64,000 nt of DNA, from the NCBI GenBank assembly GCA_965219235.1, contig OZ244721.1, positions 2,666,001 through 2,730,000 of the forward strand. The letters are read 5' to 3'. Positions within the stretch are counted from its first letter, which is position 1; every line of letters starts with the position of its first letter. This document shows positions 12,287-21,007 of the stretch, piece after piece. The DNA is from CBDHCC01 sp965219235. GTDB lineage: Bacteria > Pseudomonadota > Alphaproteobacteria > Sphingomonadales > Sphingomonadaceae. Position numbers and translations under genes: made by a program. Under the pieces are notes generated by a model. That model searched no databases, had not been told where the DNA came from, and saw nothing but the letters and a program-made list of their open reading frames with translations.

Positions 12287-12306
12287 GTGTTGCCGATATG
12301 CAACAC
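12287..12306. promoter_or_regulatory. Perfect 7-bp inverted repeat upstream of clpB
   Basis: GTGTTGC and GCAACAC surround a 6-base spacer, 32 to 51 bases before the clpB start, in the gap after the small upstream gene. It could be an operator or an mRNA hairpin tuning clpB. No matching known site was recognised. Confidence 0.4.
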
Positions 12307-12313
12307 AAGAGGC

Positions 12314-12511
12314 TCACAGACTTTCCAGTGCTTTCAGAACCTGATGCCAGTGGCGTCGGTCCCGCGGGGTCAGCGCGGTGTCGTCGGCCCGCTGGCGCAG
12401 CAGGGCGCGCGCCTTGTCGAGCCCGTGGTCCGCCAGCAAGATGCGCGCCTCGCGCAGGTGACGTTCCCAGCGCTCCCGCCCGTGGCGGGTCCAATGTCGC
12501 AACCAGTCCAT
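12314..12511 (-). CDS. Small Trp/Arg-rich hypothetical protein upstream of clpB
   Basis: 65 residues beginning MDWLRHWTRHGRERWERHL and ending VLKALESL. It is highly basic with four tryptophans, predicted all-helical, with no signal peptide or membrane segment. Codon use resembles its neighbours and the frame fits snugly before clpB (58-base gap), which suggests co-transcription. I do not recognise a family. A role linked to heat or protein stress would be a guess from position only. It diverges from the M16 peptidase gene across a 108-base gap. Confidence 0.6.
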   Translation of the reverse strand: MDWLRHWTRHGRERWERHLREARILLADHGLDKARALLRQRADDTALTPRDRRHWHQVLKALESL

Positions 12512-12619
12512 CGTTCCTGCTCCGCGGTGGAATCGCCTCTTAACTCTCGCGGGAGCGGAGTCGCTTGATCTTGGCGACGGACCGCTCCAAACCTGCGGCG
12601 AACAAGGGCAATCGGGACG

Positions 12620-15547
12620 ATGACCATGGCGCGCGCAACACTCACCTTCGCGGCGGTGTCGCTGCTGGCGCTGTCCGCCTGTGCGACGGCGCCTCGCATG
12701 GCGGCGGCCACGCCGGGCCAGACGCCCGCCCGGACCAGCGCGCTCGACACCCTCGTCGACGAGATCAGGATCCCGTACGATAGGTTCGTGCTGGACAACG
12801 GCCTGACCGTGCTCGTCCACACCGACCGCAAGGCGCCGGTCGTCGCCACCTCCATCTGGTACGCGGTCGGATCGAAGAACGAACCCAAGGGCAAGACCGG
12901 ATTCGCCCATCTGTTCGAGCACCTGATGTTCAACGGGTCGGAGAACGCGCCCGACGACTTCTTCAAATACACCGCCGAGATCGGGGCCACCGACCAGAAC
13001 GGCTCGACCTATTTCGATCGCACCAACTATTTCCAGACCGTGCCCAAGCCGGCGCTCGAACGGATGCTGTTCCTGGAGGCGGACCGGATGGGACGTCTGC
13101 TGGGCGCGGTCACGCAGGAGAAGCTGGATAATCAGCGCGGTGTCGTGCAGAACGAAAAGCGCCAGGGCGACAATCAGCCCTACGGCCTGGTGCAGTATGA
13201 GCAGCTGCGGCTGCTGTTCCCCGACCCGTCCAACCCCTACTCGCACTCGCCGATCGGCTCGATGGACGATCTCAATTCGGCGAGTCTCGCCGACGTGAAG
13301 AGCTGGTTCCGCAACCACTACGGCCCCAACAACGCCGTGCTCGTGCTCGCCGGCGACATCGACGCGGCCGAGGCGCGGCCGCTCGTCGAGAGGTATTTCG
13401 GCTCCTTCCCGCGCGGGCCGAAGGTGGAGCCGGTCGAGGCACCCATTCCGACCCTGGCAGCTCCCGTCGCCTCCGAGCTGAAGGACAAGGTGGCGACCAC
13501 GCGCATCTACCGGATGTGGTCGGTGCCCGGCCTGCTCAGCCCCGACCTGGTGCCGCTGAAGGTCGGCGCGTCGGTGCTGGGCGGGCTCGCATCCTCCCGG
13601 CTGGACGACATCCTGGTGCGTCGGGAGAAGCTGGCGGTGAGCGTCTCCGCCGGCGTCGAGGATTTCCAGCAGTTGGGTGGTTTCGAGGTCACGATGGACG
13701 TGACGCCCGGCGTCGATCCGGATCGGGCGGCCGCCCGGCTGGACCAGATCATCGCCGATTATCTGCGCACGGGTCCCACCGCGGACGAGGTGCGCCGCGT
13801 CGCCTTCTCCTCCGCCGCCTCCACCATCAGCGGCTTGGAGCAGGTGGGCGGGTTCAACGGCAAGGCGGTGACCTTGGCCGAGGGGCAGCTCTACGCCAAC
13901 GACCCCGACCTCTACGCCAAGCAGCTGCGCCAGTTGGCGCGGGTGACGCCGGCCCAGGTCAAGGAGGTGATGGACCGCTGGCTGACGCGGCCCGTCGCCA
14001 AGCTGCGCGTGGTGCCCGGCGAGCGGCCGGCGGACGCGGCCGCCATCGGCGGTGGAACGGCCGGCACGGCGGGTGGCCCGGCCACCTACGTTCCGTCCTC
14101 ACCCGAGGGCATCGCGGCCGAGCTGGTGCCGGCGAGCGGTCGGCCAAGCGGTGGGGCGCTGACCCAGCAACTGCCGCTGCCGCCGGTGGGCCAGGTCGGC
14201 GATGTCGACTTCCCGACCGTCCAGACGGCCAAGCTCTCCAACGGCATCGAGGTGCGGCTGGCCGAGCGCCACACGGTGCCCGTGGTGCGCGTGGCGGTGG
14301 TGTTCGACGCGGGCGCGGCGGCCGACCCGAAGGACAAGCTGGGCCTGCAATCGCTCACCATGTCCATGCTGGACGAAGGGGCCGGCAGCCTGGACTCGCA
14401 GCAACTGGCCGAGGCCGAGGAGCGGCTGGGGGCGAGCCTGAACACCGGAGGCGGTCTGGATTCGAGCCAGGTGAGCCTGCGCGCGCTCACCACCAACCTC
14501 GCGCCGTCGCTCGACCTGATGGCGAGCGTCATCCGCCAACCGACCTTCGACCCGGCGGAACTGGAGCGGGTCCGCACGCAGCAGCTCAGCCGGATCGATT
14601 CGGAGATGACACAGCCGGTGGCGCTGGCCCAGCGCCAGCTCGGCCCGATGCTCTATGGACCCCAGCACCCCTACGGCATTCCGCTGACCGGATCGGGTGA
14701 GAAGGCGACCGTCGCCGCTCTCTCCCGCGCCGACCTGGAGATGTTCCGCGACCATTGGCTCCGGCCGGAGACGGCGCGCGTCTTCGTGGTGGGCGACACC
14801 ACCATGGCGCAGATGCTGCCGCTGTTGGAGGCGCGGTTCGGCAACTGGGCCGGCAGCGGCGCGGCGGGGTCCAAGAACTACGACGCGCCCGTGCCGGCGC
14901 GCCAGGGCCGCATCATCGCCATCGATCGGCCGGGCTCGCCCCAGTCGCTGATCCTGGCGGGGCAGGTGCTGCCGCTGAAGGGCTCCGACGACCTCGTGCC
15001 GCTGCAGGCCGCCAACCAGGTGCTGGGCGGCGACTTCCTGGCGCGCGTCAACACGGACCTGCGCGAGACGAAGGGCTGGAGCTACGGTGCCTACACCTTC
15101 CTCCAGCCGGCCAAGGACAACTTTCCGATGCTGGTCTATGCGCCCGTGCAGACCGATCAGACCGGGCCGTCCATCTCCGCGCTGATCGGGCAGGTGCAGG
15201 GCTTTTCGGGAACGAACGGCGTGCAGCCGCCGGAGCTGGCGCGTGTGGTCACCGGCAACATCCGCGAGCTGCCGGGCTCCTACGAGCAGTCGACCGCCGT
15301 GCTGGCCCAGATGATCTCCGACGCGCAGTTCGGGCGGCCGACCGACTATGCCGACAGTCTGGCGAGCCGCTACCGCTCGCTGACGGCGCAGCAGCTGGAT
15401 GCCGCCATGCGCGGGGCCGCCGATCCGCGCGGGTTCGCCTGGCTGGTGGTGGGCGACGTGGCGAAGATCCGGGGCCAGCTCGACAAGATCGGGTTGCCCG
15501 TCACCTACGCCCCGGCGGCGGGTGACACGGGGAGCGGCGCTCGCTAA
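12620..15547 (+). CDS. M16 family zinc metallopeptidase lipoprotein
   Basis: A 975-residue periplasmic or outer-membrane-anchored pitrilysin-type peptidase. The N-terminus is a lipoprotein signal (LTFAAVSLLALSAC, lipobox LSAC). The first M16 domain carries the inverted zinc motif HLFEH at residues 97-101 within GFAHLFEHLMFNGS, with further Glu ligands expected downstream in VVQNEKRQGDNQPYG. A second half (from about 530, VQTAKLSNGIEVRLAERH) repeats the fold but lacks HxxEH, which is normal for two-half M16 enzymes. It is expected to degrade peptides in the envelope. The start could be ATG 12620 or ATG 12626. A small gene follows 33 bases later. Confidence 0.95.
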   Translation: MTMARATLTFAAVSLLALSACATAPRMAAATPGQTPARTSALDTLVDEIRIPYDRFVLDNGLTVLVHTDRKAPVVATSIWYAVGSKNEPKGKTGFAHLFEHLMFNGSENAPDDFFKYTAEIGATDQNGSTYFDRTNYFQTVPKPALERMLFLEADRMGRLLGAVTQEKLDNQRGVVQNEKRQGDNQPYGLVQYEQLRLLFPDPSNPYSHSPIGSMDDLNSASLADVKSWFRNHYGPNNAVLVLAGDIDAAEARPLVERYFGSFPRGPKVEPVEAPIPTLAAPVASELKDKVATTRIYRMWSVPGLLSPDLVPLKVGASVLGGLASSRLDDILVRREKLAVSVSAGVEDFQQLGGFEVTMDVTPGVDPDRAAARLDQIIADYLRTGPTADEVRRVAFSSAASTISGLEQVGGFNGKAVTLAEGQLYANDPDLYAKQLRQLARVTPAQVKEVMDRWLTRPVAKLRVVPGERPADAAAIGGGTAGTAGGPATYVPSSPEGIAAELVPASGRPSGGALTQQLPLPPVGQVGDVDFPTVQTAKLSNGIEVRLAERHTVPVVRVAVVFDAGAAADPKDKLGLQSLTMSMLDEGAGSLDSQQLAEAEERLGASLNTGGGLDSSQVSLRALTTNLAPSLDLMASVIRQPTFDPAELERVRTQQLSRIDSEMTQPVALAQRQLGPMLYGPQHPYGIPLTGSGEKATVAALSRADLEMFRDHWLRPETARVFVVGDTTMAQMLPLLEARFGNWAGSGAAGSKNYDAPVPARQGRIIAIDRPGSPQSLILAGQVLPLKGSDDLVPLQAANQVLGGDFLARVNTDLRETKGWSYGAYTFLQPAKDNFPMLVYAPVQTDQTGPSISALIGQVQGFSGTNGVQPPELARVVTGNIRELPGSYEQSTAVLAQMISDAQFGRPTDYADSLASRYRSLTAQQLDAAMRGAADPRGFAWLVVGDVAKIRGQLDKIGLPVTYAPAAGDTGSGAR

Positions 15548-15580
15548 GCCTCTGGCCTCAATCCAAGGAGACCCCACATC

Positions 15581-15883
15581 ATGGCGAATGTCGACGGCAC
15601 CTACGAGTGCATCACCAAGTCTCCCATGGGCGACCAGAAGTCCACGCTGACGGTGAAGACCGACGGCGACACGTGGACCGGCACCAACGCCGGCGCCATG
15701 GGCTCGCTGGACGTCAAGAACGGCAAGGTCGACGGCAACGAGCTGACCTGGGACATGGACATGGTGGTGCCCATGCCGATGACGCTCAATTGCAAGGCGA
15801 CCGTGGACGGCGACACGCTCGACGGCACCATCAAGGCCGGCGCGTTCGGCGAGATGGCGATGACGGGCACCAAAATGGGGTGA
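15581..15883 (+). CDS. Small beta-rich hypothetical protein
   Basis: 100 residues with a strong AAGGAGA ribosome site. No signal peptide or membrane segment. The sequence is two similar halves: TLTVKTDGDTWTGT...SLDVKNGKVDGNELTWDM and LNCKATVDGDTLDGTIKAGAF, each with a DGDTxxGT turn. This suggests a small beta-sandwich or half-barrel. Methionines cluster in the middle (DMDMVVPMPM). It lies 33 bases after the M16 peptidase and is probably co-transcribed. Similar stand-alone or fused domains occur in sphingomonads, but I cannot name a function. Confidence 0.75.
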   Translation: MANVDGTYECITKSPMGDQKSTLTVKTDGDTWTGTNAGAMGSLDVKNGKVDGNELTWDMDMVVPMPMTLNCKATVDGDTLDGTIKAGAFGEMAMTGTKMG

Positions 15884-15972
15884 GGCTTCGGCCAAGGCAA
15901 ACGTGCGTTCGTCCCGATAGCGGGAGGAAAGGCAGTGGGAGCGCGTGTCCTCCGGCGTCCGACAGCCAACGG

Positions 15973-17382
15973 CTACCCTCCCAGCCTGAACCGTCGTCGA
16001 CGCGCGACGGACGAGCCGATCCCCTCCGCTTCCCGGTATTTCGCGACCGTCCTCCGGGCGAGATCGAAGCCTTGCTCCTTGAGCGCGGTCATCAGCGCGT
16101 CGTCGGACAGCACGCCGTCCGCCGTTTCCGCCGCCACCAGCCGAACGATCGCCGCCTTGACCGCCGTCGCCGACGCCTCCTCACCGTCGCCCGCCGCCAC
16201 GCCGCTGGTGAAGAACCACTTGAGCTCGAACGTGCCGCGCGGGCAGGACAGGTGCTTGCCCCTGGTCACCCGGCTGACGGTGGTCTCGTGCACGCCGACC
16301 TTGTCCGCCACCGCCGCCAGCGTCAGCGGGCGCAGCGCGGACACGCCGTGGCGGAAGAAGCCGGCCTGCTGCTCCACCAGTTCGGCCGCGACCTTCAGGA
16401 TGGTGCGCCGCCGCTGGTCCAGCGTGCGGACCAGCCAGCGGGCGTCCGCCAGCCGCTCGTCCAGCCAGGCGCGGTCCGCCTTGGCGATGCCGTGGCACAC
16501 CTCGACGTAATAGGCGCGGTTGACGACGGCGCGGGGCAGGGTGGCGGCGTTCAGCTCGACGGCCCAGCCGGCCGCGGTGGGCGTGACGAACAGGTCCGGC
16601 TGGATCGCCACCACCGGCTCGCCCCCGAAGCGCAGGCCCGGCTTGGGGTCGTAGGCGCGCAGCTCCGCGATCATGTCGGCCAGGTCCTCGTCGTCGACCT
16701 CGCACAAGCGCCTGAGCTGCGGCAGGGCTCCGCGCGCGACCAGCGGCAGGTTGGCGATCAGCCGCGCCATGCACGGGTCGTAGCGGTCCGCCTCGCGCGC
16801 CTGGATCGCCAGGCACTCGGCGAGATCGCGCGCGCCCACCCCGGTGGGCTCGAAGCCCTGCACCACCGCGAGCACCCGCTCGACCTTCCCGGGCGACGCC
16901 CCCAGCCGCTCGCCCACCTCCGGCGCGGTGGCGGTCAGGTAGCCCGCCAAGTCGATGTGGGCGATCAGGTCGGCCGCGATGGCGAGCGCCGGTCCCGACA
17001 GCGCCCGCCCCGCCTGGGCGAGCAGGTGCTCGGCGAGTGTCGGGCCGTCGCCGGCCAGCCGGTCGAAGTCGAACGCCTCGCCCGAGCCGCCGTCGGCCCC
17101 TCCGGTGTCGAGTCGCGGCCCCGCCGGCCGGTCGCCCTCCTCGCCGGCCCCCGCCTCCTGCGCGGCGTCCAGGTCGAGCGGCGAATCCGGTTCGGCGTCC
17201 GGCGTCTCCACGCTGTCCCCGCCGCGCCCGTCGTCGAGCAGCGGATTGGCGGCGACCGCGTCCGCCACCACCGCCTCCAGCTCCAGATTGGAGAGCGTCA
17301 GCAGGTGGATGGCCTGCCGCAACTGCGGCGTCATGACCAGCGACTGGCCGGTCCTGAGCTGCAGGGTGGGCGCGAGGCTCAT
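15973..17382 (-). CDS. rpoN: RNA polymerase sigma-54 factor
   Basis: Directs RNA polymerase to -24/-12 promoters under control of AAA+ activators. 469 residues. Region I is glutamine/leucine-rich (LQLRTGQSLVMTPQLRQAIH), followed by an acidic linker (about 60-110), the core-binding region, a helix-turn-helix near TLAAVADKVGVHETTVSRV, and the RpoN box ARRTVAKYRE at about 442-451. The ATG at 17382 gives the standard N-terminus. It is preceded by lptB with a 5-base gap, the usual order in alphaproteobacteria. Confidence 0.97.
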   Translation of the reverse strand: MSLAPTLQLRTGQSLVMTPQLRQAIHLLTLSNLELEAVVADAVAANPLLDDGRGGDSVETPDAEPDSPLDLDAAQEAGAGEEGDRPAGPRLDTGGADGGSGEAFDFDRLAGDGPTLAEHLLAQAGRALSGPALAIAADLIAHIDLAGYLTATAPEVGERLGASPGKVERVLAVVQGFEPTGVGARDLAECLAIQAREADRYDPCMARLIANLPLVARGALPQLRRLCEVDDEDLADMIAELRAYDPKPGLRFGGEPVVAIQPDLFVTPTAAGWAVELNAATLPRAVVNRAYYVEVCHGIAKADRAWLDERLADARWLVRTLDQRRRTILKVAAELVEQQAGFFRHGVSALRPLTLAAVADKVGVHETTVSRVTRGKHLSCPRGTFELKWFFTSGVAAGDGEEASATAVKAAIVRLVAAETADGVLSDDALMTALKEQGFDLARRTVAKYREAEGIGSSVARRRRFRLGG

Positions 17383-17387
17383 CGGCC

Positions 17388-18179
17388 TTACAGCGCGAAA
17401 CCTTCGCCGAGATAGAGCCGCCGGACGTTCGGGTCCGCGACCAGATCGGCCGGCAATCCCGCGAACAGCACCTGTCCGCCGTAGATGATGCAGCCCCGGT
17501 CGACGATCTCCAGCGTCTCGCGGACGTTGTGGTCGGTGATCAGCACGCCGATACCGCGCTTCTTCAGGTCGCAGACCAGGTCGCGGATGTCGCCGATCGA
17601 GATCGGGTCGATGCCGGCGAACGGCTCGTCGAGCAGCATGATCGACGGGTCGGCGGCCATCGCGCGCGCGATCTCGCATCGCCGCCGCTCGCCGCCCGAC
17701 AGCGCGGTGGCGCGCGCGGTGCGCAGCCGGGCGATGCCGAACTCGTCGAGCAGCTGGTCGAGCCGCGCGTGACGCTCGTCGCGGTCGCGGATCTTCAGCT
17801 GGAGCACGGTCAGGATGTTCTGCTCGACCGTCATGCCGCGGAAGATCGAGCTTTCCTGCGGCAGATAGCCCAGCCCCAGCACCGCGCGGCGGTACATCGG
17901 CAGCTGGGTGATGTCGGCCCCGTCGAGCACGATGCGGCCCCGGTCAGGCTTCACCAGCCCCATGACGGAGTAGAAGCAGGTCGTCTTGCCCGCCCCGTTC
18001 GGCCCCAGCAGCCCGACCACCTCGCCCCGGCCCACATCCAGCGAGACGTCGGACAGCACGACCCGCTTGTCGTAGCTCTTGGCGATGGAGACGACCGCCA
18101 GCCCGTCCTCGCCCGCCGCGCGCGCCTCGGCGGCCGTGGGCGGGGCCAGCGTGTCGGAGAGGGGTTCGATGTCGGCCAC
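17388..18179 (-). CDS. lptB: LPS export ABC transporter ATP-binding protein LptB
   Basis: Cytoplasmic ATPase that powers lipopolysaccharide transport from inner to outer membrane with LptFG and LptC. 263 residues. Walker A GPNGAGKTT at 59-67, Q-loop region YLPQESSIFRGM, signature LSGGERRRCEIA, Walker B IMLLDEPFAGID, switch His in VLITDHNVRET. A 25-residue N-terminal extension precedes the fold. Part of the lptC-lptA-lptB-rpoN run on the minus strand. Confidence 0.97.
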   Translation of the reverse strand: MADIEPLSDTLAPPTAAEARAAGEDGLAVVSIAKSYDKRVVLSDVSLDVGRGEVVGLLGPNGAGKTTCFYSVMGLVKPDRGRIVLDGADITQLPMYRRAVLGLGYLPQESSIFRGMTVEQNILTVLQLKIRDRDERHARLDQLLDEFGIARLRTARATALSGGERRRCEIARAMAADPSIMLLDEPFAGIDPISIGDIRDLVCDLKKRGIGVLITDHNVRETLEIVDRGCIIYGGQVLFAGLPADLVADPNVRRLYLGEGFAL

Positions 18180-18231
18180 GGCGCGGCCACTCCTAGCGCA
18201 CGGGCGGCCGCGGCGCCACGCCCGGCGCCAC

Positions 18232-18771
18232 TCAGTCGCCGGAGCGCTTGGGCACGGTGAAGCGGCCGCTGACCCGTCCGCCGGTGGGGCCGACCGGGAC
18301 GCCGTCGTCGGTCGTCTGGCGCGTCGCCGATCCCTCGAGCACCGAGCGCCCGGAGGCGAGGTCGATCGTCAGCCGTCCGCCGCGCAGGATGTCGGTGCCG
18401 CGCGTCAGCTGCACCCCACCGACCAGGGTGATGATCCGGCGGTCGAGGTCGTAGATCGCGGTCTGCCCGCTCGCCCGCTCGTTCCGGCGGCGCACGGTGA
18501 CGCCGCCGGTCGCGTCGAGCCGCTGCACGTCGATGCCGCTCGCGTTGGTGTAGGAGACGGTGACCCGCTGGGCGGTCAGCGTCAGGTCGGCTTGGCGGGC
18601 GACGACGGATCCCGACAGGATCGCGCGGTCCGCGCGGTCGAGCACCTCCATCCGGTCGGCTTCGAAATCCACCGGCGCGGAGCTGTCGTGGCCGCGGAAC
18701 GCCTGCGCCCCGGCGGCGGTGGCCGCGCCGACGGCGAGCGCCAGTGCGAGAGCGCGGGCGAGCCGCCTCAT
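18232..18771 (-). CDS. lptA: Periplasmic LPS bridge protein LptA
   Basis: Forms the beta-jellyroll bridge that carries LPS across the periplasm. 179 residues with signal peptide (ALALALAVGAATAAGAQA). The OstA-like fold has repeated strands VDFEADRMEVLDRADRAILS, VVARQADLTLTAQRVTVSY and VTVRRRNERASGQTAIYDL. The start ATG overlaps the lptC stop (ATGA), so the two are translationally coupled. lptB follows after 52 bases. Confidence 0.93.
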   Translation of the reverse strand: MRRLARALALALAVGAATAAGAQAFRGHDSSAPVDFEADRMEVLDRADRAILSGSVVARQADLTLTAQRVTVSYTNASGIDVQRLDATGGVTVRRRNERASGQTAIYDLDRRIITLVGGVQLTRGTDILRGGRLTIDLASGRSVLEGSATRQTTDDGVPVGPTGGRVSGRFTVPKRSGD

Positions 18772-19385
18772 CGCTTCAGCGCTCCCTGCTTCACGTGCAG
18801 CCGCGCCCGCCCTTCGAGCACGACGTGGCGGTCGTCCAGGTCGGCCACCATCCGGTCGGCGGCAAAGGTGCCGAGCGGCAGGGTTCCGGTCACCCGCCCC
18901 CGGCTCTCGGCGGTGCGGGCGCCCAGATCGACATCGACATTGGACGTGTCGAGCCGGTAGTCCCCGCCCATGCGGACGCTGAGCGGTCCGTCCACGGCGA
19001 CCGTGCGCGCGTCCGGCCGGAACACGGCGTCGGGCGCGGACAGCCGGGCGGGACCGTCGCGGGTCGCCAGCTGCGCCATCAGCCCGCTCAGCCGCACCCG
19101 CTGGTCGCCCGCCGCCGTCTGGACGGCCGAGTCGCCCGTCACGGTGAAGGGCTGTCCCTGATCGTCGAGCCCGCGATAGGTGGCGTTCGTCGCGCGCAGC
19201 CGTTCGGGCACCCGCTCGATCTCGCCGCGCTGGAGCGTGAAGCCAAGTTCGCGCTTCATCGTGAGCGGGGCCATCACCAGGAAGGCGGCGAGCACGCCCA
19301 CCAGCGTCGGCAGGCCCCAGGCGAGCAGGCGGATCAGGCGGTCGTGCCCGCCGCCCGGCCGCGCCCAGCTCATCCGCTCAGGCAT
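18768..19385 (-). CDS. lptC: LPS export system protein LptC
   Basis: A bitopic inner-membrane protein linking LptBFG to LptA. 205 residues with one transmembrane helix at about 18-40 (IRLLAWGLPTLVGVLAAFLV) and a periplasmic domain with LptA-like beta strands (VTGDSAVQTAAGDQRVRLSG, FAADRMVADLDDRHVVLEG). The start at 19385 overlaps the RNase D stop; an alternative ATG lies at 19373. lptA is coupled downstream. Confidence 0.9.
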   Translation of the reverse strand: MPERMSWARPGGGHDRLIRLLAWGLPTLVGVLAAFLVMAPLTMKRELGFTLQRGEIERVPERLRATNATYRGLDDQGQPFTVTGDSAVQTAAGDQRVRLSGLMAQLATRDGPARLSAPDAVFRPDARTVAVDGPLSVRMGGDYRLDTSNVDVDLGARTAESRGRVTGTLPLGTFAADRMVADLDDRHVVLEGRARLHVKQGALKR

Positions 19386-19995
19386 GGGCGAAGATGTCCT
19401 GTTCGGCCCAGCCGGCGAGATCGAGCGCGGCCCGCGTCGGCAGGAAGTCGAAGCACGCCCGCGCCAGCTCGGTCCGGCCCTCGCGCGCGAGTCGCTCGTC
19501 CAGCACGTCGCGCATCCGGTGGAGGAAGCGCACGTCCGACGCGGCGTAGTCGAGCTGCGCGGGCGTCAGCTCGTCCGCGCCCCAGTCGGACGACTGCTGC
19601 TGCTTCGACACCTCCTGCCCGACCAGCTCGCGCACCAGTTCCTTGAGGCCGTGGCGGTCGGTGTAGGTGCGCACCAGCTTGGACGCGATCTTGGTGCAGT
19701 AGACCGGCGCGGCGCGCACGCCCAGATAGCGCTCGAGGACGGCGAGGTCGAAGCGGCCGAAGTGGAACAGCTTCACCCGGTCAGGGTCGGCGAGCAGCGC
19801 GCGCAGGCGGGGCGCGGCGTAGTCGGAGCCAGGCGCGAAGCGGACGAGATGCTCGTCCCCGCCGCCGTCCGACAGCTGCACGACGCACAGCCGGTCGCGG
19901 CGCGGGTCGAGCCCCATCGTCTCCGTGTCGACCGCGATGTCGCCGGTGAGCAGGACATCGTCGGGCAGGTCCTCCTGGTGCAGGTGGACGGTCAC
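19378..19995 (-). CDS. rnd: Ribonuclease D-type 3'-5' exonuclease
   Basis: A DEDDy-family exoribonuclease acting on tRNA or other stable RNA 3' ends. 205 residues, only the exonuclease domain, without the HRDC domains of E. coli RNase D; this short form is usual in alphaproteobacteria. Exo I is AVDTETMG, Exo II is HFGRFDLAVL, Exo III is LDYAASDVRFL. It starts at a GTG inside the terC stop (GTGA), so it is coupled to terC, and its end overlaps lptC. Confidence 0.92.
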   Translation of the reverse strand: MTVHLHQEDLPDDVLLTGDIAVDTETMGLDPRRDRLCVVQLSDGGGDEHLVRFAPGSDYAAPRLRALLADPDRVKLFHFGRFDLAVLERYLGVRAAPVYCTKIASKLVRTYTDRHGLKELVRELVGQEVSKQQQSSDWGADELTPAQLDYAASDVRFLHRMRDVLDERLAREGRTELARACFDFLPTRAALDLAGWAEQDIFAHA

Positions 19996-20783
19996 GCCGC
20001 CGCCTCGCGCCGCCGCTCGCGTCGTCGGCGCGCCGCGATGTTGAGCGTCTCCACCACGGCGGAGAACGCCATCGCGGCGTAGATGTAGCCCTTGGGCACG
20101 TGGAAGCCGAAGCCGTCGGCGATCAGCACCGCCCCGATCATCAGCAGGAACGACAGCGCCAGCATGACGACGCCCGGATTGCGTTCGATGAACTCGGCCA
20201 GCGGGTTGGCGGCGAACAGCATCACGCCGACCGCGAAGACGACCGCGACGATCATGATCGGCAGCTGGTCGGTCATGCCCACGGCGGTGAGGATCGAATC
20301 GATCGAGAAGACGAGGTCGAGCGCCAGGATCTGCGCGATGGCGGAGCCGAAGGAGGTGACCACCTTGCCGGTCTTGTCGAGTTCGGCGCCCGACGGCTCG
20401 GCGTCGATCGTGTGATGGATCTCCTTGGTCGCCTTCCAGGTGAGGAACAGGCCGCCGGCGATCAGGATGAGGTCGCGCCAGGAGAACGCGGTCTCGAAGA
20501 CGGGTTCGCCGTGCGCGGTCGGCGGACCCGTGATGCCGAGGTTCACGACGGGTTCGACCAGCCCCACGAGCCAGGCGATCATCGACAGCAGCGCCAGGCG
20601 CAGCACCAGCGCCAGGCCGATGCCCAGCCGCCGCGCCTTTTGCCGCTGGCCCTCCGGAAGCTTGTTCGAGAGGATCGAGATGAAGATGAGGTTGTCGATG
20701 CCCAGCACGACCTCCATCACGATCAATGCGAGGAGTGCCGCCCAGGCGGCCGGATCGGTCAGCAGCGAAAGGATGTCCGTCAC
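19992..20783 (-). CDS. TerC family integral membrane protein
   Basis: 263 residues with about seven membrane segments. TerC-type motifs include VMEVVLGIDNLIFISILSNK near the start and LDLVFSIDSILTAVGM in the middle; the conserved acidic residues within helices are expected to handle metal ions. Members are linked to tellurite resistance or to manganese export that supports exported metalloproteins. I chose GTG 20783 because AAGGG lies 8 bases before it and conserved sequence begins VTDILSLLTD. The upstream frame adds only unconserved basic residues. It is the first gene of the terC-rnd-lptC-lptA-lptB-rpoN run. Confidence 0.92.
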   Translation of the reverse strand: MTDILSLLTDPAAWAALLALIVMEVVLGIDNLIFISILSNKLPEGQRQKARRLGIGLALVLRLALLSMIAWLVGLVEPVVNLGITGPPTAHGEPVFETAFSWRDLILIAGGLFLTWKATKEIHHTIDAEPSGAELDKTGKVVTSFGSAIAQILALDLVFSIDSILTAVGMTDQLPIMIVAVVFAVGVMLFAANPLAEFIERNPGVVMLALSFLLMIGAVLIADGFGFHVPKGYIYAAMAFSAVVETLNIAARRRRERRREAAA

Positions 20784-21007
20784 CGGGCGACCCTTGCCCG
20801 CCCCACCGTGCGCGCGCAAGACGGAGCCGTGCGAAGAGCCCCAGCACGTCGAGCGACGATTTCGACTTACCCCGCTGCGTGTTCTGCGCTATAGCGTACC
20901 GGCGGGCTGCCACCGTTCTGTGGTGCCCCCCGCGGTTCCTGCCCGTCGTCCCGGGTCGGTTTGCCAGCGTTTGACTTGCTGGGACGACGTGAAAGTGAAG
21001 AGTGAAG

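Noticed and set aside
15607..17415. 602-codon plus-strand frame over the end of the 100-residue gene and rpoN
   Set aside because: Antisense to a clear sigma-54 gene; low-complexity Arg/Ala/His sequence and no start signals.
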